A DNA stretch of 64,000 bases from Dama dama. Its lineage: Eukaryota > Chordata > Mammalia > Artiodactyla > Cervidae. The stretch lies in contig NC_083697.1 of NCBI RefSeq assembly GCF_033118175.1, positions 26,820,001 through 26,884,000 on the forward strand. The letters run 5' to 3'. This document shows positions 56,845 to 64,000 of this stretch, piece by piece. Numbering within the stretch: position 1 is the first letter of the stretch; each line of letters opens with the position of its first letter. A program made the position numbers and the translations under genes. The notes beneath the pieces were generated by a model. It did not search any database. It was not told the origin of the DNA and was given only the letters and a program-made list of their open reading frames with translations.

Positions 56845-58317
56845 GACACGTGTCTCTTTCAATTCTGGTTTCCTCAGTGTGTATGCCCATCAGTGGGATT
56901 GCTGGGTCGTATGGCAGTTCTATTTCCAGTTTTTTAAGGAATCTCCACACTGTTCTCCATAGTGGCTGTACTAGTTTGCATTCCCACCAACAGTGTAAGA
57001 GGGTTCCCTTTTCTCCACACCCTCTCCAGCATTTGTTACTCATAGACTTTTGGATAGCAGTCATTCTGACTGGCCTGAAATGGTACCTCATTGTGGTTTT
57101 GATTTGCATTTCTCTGATAATGAGTGATGTTGAGCATTTTTTCATGTTTGTTAGCCATCTATATTTCTTCTTTGGAGAAATGTCTGTTTAGTTCTTTGGG
57201 CCACTTTTTGATTGGGTCTTTTATTTTTCTGGAATTGAACTGCAGGAGTTGCTTATCTATTTTTGAGATTAATTCTTTGTCCATTGCTTCGTTTGCTATT
57301 ATTTTCTCCCATTCTGAAGACTGTCTTTTCACCTTGCTTATAGTTTCCTTTGTTGTGCAGAAGCTTTTAATTTTAATTAGGTTCCATTTATTTATTTTTG
57401 CTTTTATTTCCAATATTCTGAGAGGTGGGACATAGAGGATCCTGCTGTGGTTCATGTCGGAGAGTGTTTTGCCTATGTTTTCCTCTAGGAGTTTTATAGT
57501 TTCTGGTCTTACGTTTAGATCTTTAATCTATTTTGAGTTTATTTTTGCATATGGTGTTAGAAAGTGTTCTAGTTTCATTCTTTTACAAGTGATTGACCAG
57601 TTTTCCCAGCACCACTTGTTAAATAGATTGTCTTTTCTCCATTGTATATTCTTGCCTCCTTTGTCAAAGATAAGGTGTCCATAGGTGCGTGGATTTAGCT
57701 CTGGGCTTTCTATTTTGCTCCATTCATCTATATTTCTGTCTTTGTGCCTGTACCATACTGTCTTGATGACTGTGGCTTTGTAGTAGAGCCTGAAGTCAGA
57801 CAGGTTGATTCCTCCAGTTCCATTCTTCTTTCTCAAAATTGCTTTGGCTATTCAAGGTTTTTTGTATTTTCATACAAATTGTGAAATTATTTGTTCTAGT
57901 TCTCTGGAAAATACCGTTGGTAGCTTATAGGGATTGAATTGAATCTATAGATTGCTTTGGGTAGTATACTCATTTTCACTGTATTGATTCTTCTAATTCA
58001 TGAACATGGTATATTTCTCCATCTGTTTGTGTCCTTTTGATTTCTTTCACCAGTGTTTTATAGTTTTCTATATATAGGTCTTTTGTTTCTTTAGGTAGAT
58101 CTATTCCTAAGTATTTTATTCTTTTAGTTGCAATGGTGAATGGAATTGTTTCCTTAATTTCTCTCTCTGTTTTCTCATTGTTAGTGTATAGGAATGCAAG
58201 GGATTTCTGTGTGTTGATTTTATATCCTGCAACTTTACTATATTCATTGATTGGCTCTAGTAATTTTCTGGTGGCATCTTTAGGGTTTTCTATGTAGAGG
58301 ATCATGTCATAGCCAGG
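56845..58317 (-). pseudogene. L1 ORF2 C-terminal half, inverted and broken
   Basis: Minus-strand frames in order are: 57976-58329 (MILYIENPKDATRKLLEPIN, the RT region just after the active-site box), 57528-57836 (GGINLSDFRLYYKATVIKTV), 57159-57455 (KRQSSEWEKIIANEAMDKEL), and 56834-57145 (the C-terminal zinc-knuckle-like CWRGCGEKGTLLHCWWEC, then HTEETRIERDTC). Four frames for one protein mean several frameshifts. The endonuclease and RT catalytic aspartates are not included, so it is inactive. Confidence 0.93.
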
Positions 58318-58880
58318 ACATGGAAACAACCTAGATGTCCATCAGCAGATGAATGGATAAGAAAGCTGTGGTACATATACACAGTGGAATATTACCCAGC
58401 CATTAAAAAAATACATTTGAATCAGTTCTAATGAGGTGGATGAAACTGGAGCCTATTATACAGAGTGAAGTAAGCCAGAAAGAAAAACACCAATACAGTA
58501 TACTAACACATATATCTGGAATTTAGAAAGATTGTATGAGAGACAGCAAAAGAGACACAAGTGTATATAACAGTCTTTTGGACTCTGTGGGAGAGGGCAA
58601 GGGTGGGATGATATGGGAGAATGGCATTGAAACATGTAAATTATCATATGTGAAACAAATCACCAGTCCAGGTTTGATACATGATATAGGGTGCTTGGGG
58701 CTGGTGCACTGGGATGACCCAGAGGGATGGGATGGGGAAGGAGGTGGGAGGGGGGTTCAAGATGGGGAACACATGTACACCCATGGTGGATTCATGTCAA
58801 TGTGTGGCAAAACCAATACAATATTGTAAAGTAAATAAATAATAAATAAATAAAACTGAAAAAAAATAAAAAAAGAAAAA
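56845..58880 (+). mobile_element. Ruminant L1, 5'-inverted (twin-primed)
   Basis: 56845-58317 is antisense L1 ORF2 (RT to C-terminus). 58318-58862 is sense L1 3' end (agccaggacatggaaacaac onward), closing with an A-rich tail. The two segments are neighbours in L1, with about 40 bases of L1 missing between them. aaatcag occurs just left of the element (56837-56843) and again after the tail, a likely short target-site duplication. Confidence 0.95.
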
Positions 58881-58899
58881 AATCAGACACTTTTTAAAA

Positions 58900-59030
58900 T
58901 TTTAAGTTATACTGTTTACCCAATTATTTTCTAAACTATTTTAAACTAATTGACCTTCTCTGAAAATATTTGTCTTGCAGACTTATTAAAGCTTTAAGAA
59001 AATAAGGATATTCATTATAATAGATGGTTA
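58900..59030. other. Unassigned AT-rich sequence
   Basis: Nothing recognised between the L1 tail and the older L1. Confidence 0.4.
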
Positions 59031-59197
59031 CAAAATAAAATCAGTAGCTTTCTGATATTGTACATTCTTATAAGGAAGACATAAAGGGAAAATATCCCAT
59101 TTATATTTACAAATAAATGCATCTAATATTTAGGATAGTCTTAAGAAATATGCAGAAACTGAATGAATAAAGTTATAGCATTCTATGTGATAGCATA

Positions 59198-59462
59198 CGG
59201 AGAAGGCAATGGCAACCCACTCCAGTACTCTTGCCTGGAAAATCCCATGGGCAGAGGAGCCTTGTAGGCTGCAGTCCATGGGGTCACAAAGAGTCAGACA
59301 CGACTGAGCGACTTCACTTTCACTTTTCACTTTCATGCATTGGAGAAGGACATGGCAGCCCACTCCTGTGATCTTGCCTGGAGAATCCCAGGGATGGCGG
59401 AGCCTGATGGGCTGCCATCTATGGGGTCTCACAGAGTCGGACATGACTAAAGTGACTTAGCA
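59198..59462 (+). mobile_element. BOV-A2 dimeric SINE, sense
   Basis: Two monomers joined by cttcactttcacttttcact, ending aaagtgacttagca. Flanks tgtgatagcata (59186-59197) and tgtaatagcata (59463-59474) are an 11/12 target-site duplication in the old L1. Confidence 0.96.
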
Positions 59463-60084
59463 TGTAATAGCATAATGAAAAGTTTTGAAAACACAACAAA
59501 AGATTTGAATAGAGGGACAAACCTTGGAAAGGTAGGCTTAATTTTTGTAAAGAGGTCAATTTGGTTTAAGTTTATTCTGTACACAGTGTATTATCAATTA
59601 AAATCCTTATTTATTGTGGAGAGGTTGGTGAGGAACTTGGCAAAATGATTCTAAACTCACTTTGAAGAATAAACATGCATGTAGAGATGAAAGAATTGTG
59701 AAAAACAAAAATACTGAGAAGGGATATTGCCTGAACAGATGTTAAATTATATCATAAAATAGCTGAAATTAAAACAATGTGAGTGTTTATCCTCAGCCTC
59801 AAATATGTATAGAGGTTTAGCATTTGAGAAGGTTAGACTCTTGAATCAGTACGGGAAAGATATTTGTGAATAAAATATTTGTCCAGTATGGAACCAGTTG
59901 GGAAAGAGTGTCAGTTTACAGTGCTCTTTACATTCTTGATACTTGTTTGAAAAAAAAAAAGACAAAAGTAGCAGACCAAAAATATGGGCAAATTTTAAAG
60001 AGAATATTGGCATGGAGAAGGGTGATTTTCTTAAGCATGATGTGAAAGCCAGAAATGATGAAAAAGCAGATTGATAAATTTAAC

Positions 60085-60305
60085 CATGTGCTCAGTCACT
60101 TCAGTCATGTCTGACTCTATGTGACCTCATGGACTGTAGCTTGCCAGTCTCCTCTGTCCATGGGATTCTCCAGGCAAGAATACTGGAGTGGGTTACCATA
60201 CCCTTCTCCAGGGGATATTCCCAACCCAGGGATCAAACCTGAGTCTCTTACATCACCTGCATTGGCGGAGGGGTTCTTTACTACTAATGCCACCTGGGAA
60301 GCTCT
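60085..60305 (-). mobile_element. Bov-tA SINE, antisense
   Basis: A full-length copy, ending atgccacctgggaagctc. atttaac at 60078-60084 and 60306-60312 is a short target duplication in the old L1. Confidence 0.94.
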
Positions 60306-60439
60306 ATTTAACTATAAAAAGTTAAATTTTATAAATGGAATAAATACTGCACATGAAATTGAAAGAACAATGGCCAGGAGGAGAAAGTATTTTTCACATG
60401 TGTGATAGCCAGAGGTCTACTATCCTTAACCTACAAAGT

Positions 60440-60637
60440 GAAGTGCAATGAAAGCCACTCAGTTGTGTCCGACTCTTTGCAACCCCATAGACTATACAGT
60501 CCATGGAATTCTCCAGGCCAGAATACTGGAGTGGGTAGCCTTTCCCTTCTCCAGGGGATTTTCCCAACCCAGGGATCGAACCCAGGTCTACTGCATTGCA
60601 GGCATATTCTTTACCAGCTGAGCCACAAGAGAAGCCC
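60440..60637 (-). mobile_element. Bov-tA SINE, antisense
   Basis: A full-length copy, with a ~30-base deletion near the tail and head complement gatcgaacccaggtctactg. Flanks taacctacaaa (60427-60437) and taacctgcaaa (60638-60648) match 10/11. Confidence 0.94.
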
Positions 60638-60794
60638 TAACCTGCAAAAATATCTTGCAAATTAATAAGAATATAACCCCCAACAGAAAAAATGGGAAAA
60701 ATTAAAAAGATACAGCCTACCCACGAAATGTTTTAGTTGTGCAATAAAATTAGTGGGAGATGAAAATCAAAAGAGGAGGAGAACTGACGTTAAA

Positions 60795-61444
60795 CTTAAG
60801 AGGTAGAAGTTAAAAAAAAAACAAAAACCCACCCCCAGAATTCTCACTAGTTAGTGGAATAGTAAAATGTTTTTGTTATGGTGTAACTATTTCAAACTTG
60901 ATTACATTTTTATATAAATACTTGTATTATATACTGAATGTGATTCTAGTCTTCACCAAAGGTGAAGGTCATTTAAGATTAAACTTAAGGAAAAAAAGTT
61001 AAGCAAAAATGGGTAGCAATTGGATCACATAACTGAAAAGTCCAGAGAGTGAACAACCTTCAGGCATGGTTGAGTTTAGGACCACAAACTTTGTTCCTCT
61101 GCACTGAGTCCAGTCCCTGATTGGCTCAATGTGGTGGGCTCTGTTTGTTTAAGAATTTCATCTTACAAAACTAAGCAACCTTAGTAGGAAGAGTTTTTCT
61201 TCTTGCACAGTTCAGGTGAGTACCATTGTACCAACTTGAATCATGTGACCATCCTGGAACATGTCACTAGGATTCAAGAGATGGAGTAGGCTGATCAGGT
61301 CTGAGTGTCAAGTCTACCCATAAATTAGACCATCTGAACCACGTGGACTGAAAGTAGGGACAGGTGGTTCCAAAAAGCATAAGGCCTTGTTATAAAGAGA
61401 TGGGATAGACTCCATAAGGAGATGAAACAGATTCTGGGCAAAAA
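60795..61444. other. Probable ancient mammal-wide repeat
   Basis: 60995-61440 (gtccctgattggctcaatgt, catgtgaccatcctggaaca, accacgtggactgaaagtag) reads like an old interspersed repeat that I cannot name with confidence. Confidence 0.4.
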
Positions 61445-62045
61445 TTAAACTTTCATTTTGAGATAATTCTAGGTTCATTTGCAGTTGTAAAAAATAATAT
61501 AAAGAGATTCCTTTAACCAATTTCCCCCAATGAGAAATCTTGCAAAGCTATACTACAACATCATAACCTGGCTGCTGTTAATGGAGTCAAATACCAGAAG
61601 GTTTCTATCACCATAAGGATTCTTCCTGTTGTTCTTTTATAGCCACACCCACTTCCCCTCTGCCTTTTTCCCATCCTAAACCACTAACCTCTTCTCCATT
61701 TCTATAGCTTTGTCCTTACAAGATTGTTGTATGAATGGAATCATACAACTTGTAACCTAAACCTAAAATGATTAGTTTTTTTCACTCAATGTAATTTCCT
61801 GGAGATTGATTTAGGGTTTATTGTGTATATCAATATTGCTTTTTGTTTTTGAGTAGGCTTTCATGGTATGGATGTATTGCAGCTTGCACAACCATTTACC
61901 TGTTGACGGACATCTGGGTTGTTGCCAGTTTTGGGTATTAGATATAAAGTTGTTAGAAACATTAGTATACAGGTTTTTGTGTATACCAAAACCTGGGATT
62001 TCATTTCTCTGAGGATAAATTTGCAAAAGTAAAATAAAAGTGCTT
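61445..62045 (-). mobile_element. L1M-type LINE 3' region, antisense
   Basis: gaatggaatcatacaacttg, ttttttcactcaatgtaatt, ggtatggatgtattgcagct, gttgacggacatctgggttg and caggtttttgtgtatacca follow the antisense 3' part of old L1. Confidence 0.78.
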
Positions 62046-62515
62046 TTAAAGGAAGGCTATTTTATCCTAAAGAACATCCCCACACTTTTTAAAAAGAGTT
62101 TTCCAAGGGTGTTCTCTTGTTCTCAGCTAAAGGACTGCTGATGAAAACAGAGATAAGCAGGCAAAGAGAAAGTGTTTGGTATACTCACAGAAATAAAATG
62201 GATGTACAAACAAGTAAAAAGACAGTGGGAAATCACTGTGCTCCAATGATTCCTTAGGATGATAAGCTAAGGCAACTTCAAGCAAAATTCCATAAAGCCA
62301 AAAGGCTTCTTAGGAAGTTTCGAGATATGACAAATGCTGTGTGACCATCTCAGGACTTTATACCATTTAAAGTGAAAGTTACATGAGTGAGTTTGAACTT
62401 TTTCTTAATAATTATATGCTCCTTATAAGTTTAATAGCTTAAAAATGACTAAAGTAAAATCTCCCAGGAATTCTTTTAAGTAGAGGTAGGACTTAAGCTT
62501 ATTAAAAAAAAATTA
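62046..62515. other. Unassigned AT-rich sequence
   Basis: No gene or repeat recognised. Confidence 0.4.
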
Positions 62516-62892
62516 ATTATTTACTTTTATTTTTGGCCGTGCTGGGCCTTTGTTGCTCTGCTCAGGCTTTCTCTAATTGCAGTGGATGGGCTTCTCATTG
62601 TGGTGGCTTCTCTTGTTGCGGAGCACAGGTTCTAGGTGCATGAGCTTCAGTAGTTATAGCTTGCTGGCTCTAGAGCGTTGGAGCTTCAGTAGTTGTCCAC
62701 AAGGGTTCAGTGGTTGTGGCTCAGGGGTCCTAGAGCATGCAGATGTCAGTAGTTGGGGTGTGTGGGCTCAGTAGATGTGGCACATGGGCTCGATAGCTCC
62801 GAAGCATGTGAAATCTTCCTGGACCAGGGATGGAACCTGTGTCCCCTGCATTGGCAGGCAGATTCCTATCCACTATACCACCAGGAAAGTGC
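62516..62892 (-). mobile_element. CHR-type SINE, antisense, long form
   Basis: About 375 bp from the tail (ttatttttggccgtgctggg) through the agcttcagtagttgt internal repeats to the head complement (gatggaacctgtgtcccctg, ccaccaggaaagt). ttaagctt/ctaagctt at the flanks may be a target duplication. Confidence 0.92.
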
Positions 62893-62945
62893 TAAGCTTT
62901 CTTTTTTATTTGGAAAATCTTTTTTGCCTCATTTTGGATTTCTTG

Positions 62946-63726
62946 TCAGTCAGTTCAGTCGCTCAGCCATGTCCGACTCTTTGCGACCCCATGAACCACA
63001 CCACGCCAGGCCTCCCTGTCAATCACCAACTCCCAGAGTTCACCCAAACCCATGTCCATTGAGTCGGTGATGCCATCCAACCATCTCATCCTCTGTTGTC
63101 CCCTTTTCCTCCTGCCCTTGATCTTTCTCAGCATCAGGGTCTTTTCCAATGAGTCAGCTCTTTGCATGAGGTGGCCAAAGTATTGGAGTTTCAGCTTCAA
63201 AGTCAGTCCATCCAATGAATACCCAGGACTGATCTCCTTTAGGATGGACTGGTTGGATCTCCTTGCAGTCCAAGGGACTCTCAAGAGTCTTCTCCAACAC
63301 CATAGTTCAAAAGCATCAATTCTTCGGCACTCAGCTTTCTTCAGAGTCCAACTCTCACATCCATACATGACCACTGGAAAAACCATAGCCTTGACCAAAC
63401 GGACCTTTGTTGACAAAGTAATGTCTCTGCTTTTTAATGTGGTGTCTAGGTTGGTTATAACTTTCCTTACAAGGAGTTAGCGTCTTGTAATTTCATGGCT
63501 GTAATCACCATCTGTAGTGATTTTGGAGCCCCCAAAAATAAAGTCAGCCACTGTTTCCTCATCTATTTGCCATGAAGTGATGGGACCAGATGCCATGATC
63601 TTAGTTTTCTGAATGTTGAGCTTTAAGCCAACTTTTTCACTGTCTTCTTTCACTTTCATCAAGAGGCTCTTTAGTTCTTCTTCACTTTCTGCCATAAGGG
63701 TGGTATCATCTGCATATCTGAGGTTA
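62946..63726 (-). mobile_element. BovB LINE 3' part, antisense (copy E)
   Basis: On the minus strand it runs from just before the RT catalytic box to the shared tail (complement of gttcagtcgctcagccatgt). 5'-truncated at about 63726. Confidence 0.97.
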
Positions 63727-63764
63727 AGAAAGAATAATTTTTTCCCCCTAGAATTGAGAATCAT
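62955..63764 (-). pseudogene. BovB RT palm-to-C-terminus fragment
   Basis: Minus frame 63477-63764 begins at the catalytic box (LRYADDTTLMAESEEELKSL) and continues into KVGLKLNIQKTKIMASG and FGGSKITTDGD. Minus frame 62955-63416 follows as one uninterrupted 153-residue stretch (MSTKVRLVKAMVFPVVMYGC … RMRWLDGITDSMDM … KSRTWLSD). A frame break near 63420-63480 separates them. The first half of RT and the endonuclease are missing. Confidence 0.93.
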
Positions 63765-64000
63765 TGCAGCTTGATAATGTTTTTGAGAAGTAATTTATTA
63801 TGGTAAATTTGGAAACTGACACTCTGCAGTTGAATCACACCAATGTAGACATTGAAAAACATCATTATTTGAGCCCAATATGACCTGGCTAAGCTGACTG
63901 ACAAACTGTATGTAACATGCATTCATGTCCATAAAAAATTTTTATTATAGGATCTCATGCACTTCAAGAACATAAAGTTGCAATCATGTCGGAGAATCTG
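63730..64000. other. Unassigned sequence at the window edge
   Basis: AT-rich, nothing recognised. Confidence 0.4.

Larger units (their letters stand above)
59031..60790 (+). mobile_element. Ancient L1 ORF2 remnant, sense, with three SINEs inside
   Basis: Diverged L1 ORF2 sequence in colinear blocks: aaaatcagtagctttctgat, ggcaaaatgattctaaactc, gaataaacatgcatgtagag, gatgttaaattatatcataa and cttgcaaattaataagaat. It is interrupted by a BOV-A2 and two antisense Bov-tA copies. No frame is open. Confidence 0.78.

Noticed and set aside
56850..57684. Three plus-strand frames of about 75-113 codons with hydrophobic character
   Set aside because: Complement of inverted L1 ORF2; the apparent membrane-like segments are an AT-rich antisense artefact.
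63052..63480. 142-codon plus-strand open frame
   Set aside because: Antisense shadow of BovB copy E.

Overview
The window is vertebrate nuclear DNA from a ruminant, most likely a bovid. The diagnosis rests on repeats: five copies of the BovB (RTE-type) LINE, about 26 Bov-tA/BOV-A2 SINE copies that share their 3' part with BovB, six cetartiodactyl CHR-type tRNA-derived SINEs, and ruminant L1 3' ends. Older mammal-wide repeats (MIR, L2, L1M, MER5A, MER20) lie beneath them. Repeat families were recognised by eye from remembered consensus sequences, so subfamily names and edges are approximate. Base composition is AT-rich with few CpGs. I see no convincing intact protein-coding gene, rRNA, tRNA gene or CRISPR array; this looks intergenic or intronic.

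Layout. 0-6.4 kb: a decayed retroviral pol remnant, a small L1 with an inverted 5' end, antisense L1 ORF2 sequence, a cluster of three antisense Bov-tA SINEs, and an antisense L1M. 6.4-12.7 kb: mostly old or single-copy sequence with an L2 piece, one CpG-dense patch near 10 kb, a BovB 3' end, a MER20 and an LTR-like segment. 12.7-22 kb: SINE-rich, with (TG)n and (CA)n tracts, a CHR SINE with a perfect 13-bp target-site duplication (TSD), and MIRs. 22-28 kb: a long L2, a BovB 3' end, a composite Bov-tA/(CA)n/CHR block, and two MIRs split by younger insertions. 28-32.3 kb: a somewhat more GC-rich stretch that may be a retroposed or decayed gene copy; it ends in AATAAA plus 25 A and holds exon-like pieces with stops. 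32.5-39.6 kb: largely unassigned. 39.6-44 kb: a mariner MITE, a sense BovB with broken reverse transcriptase (RT), an L2 and a nested CHR/Bov-tA insertion. 44-51.9 kb: mostly unassigned, with a CpG-dense patch and a 35-bp duplication. 51.9-54.3 kb: the longest BovB copy. 54.3-56.8 kb: an LTR-like segment and two MIRs. 56.8-58.9 kb: a large twin-primed L1. 59-60.8 kb: an old L1 that has taken three SINE insertions. 61-64 kb: L1M, a CHR SINE and a BovB copy with an intact YADD motif.

How the parts relate: Bov-tA and BOV-A2 carry no enzyme. They share their 3' region with BovB, whose RT is thought to mobilise them. Every BovB and L1 reading frame here is truncated or broken, so the window encodes no obviously working retrotransposon. 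The most useful content is the insertion history, readable through many TSDs, nested insertions, two L1 inversions and SINE-tail microsatellites.
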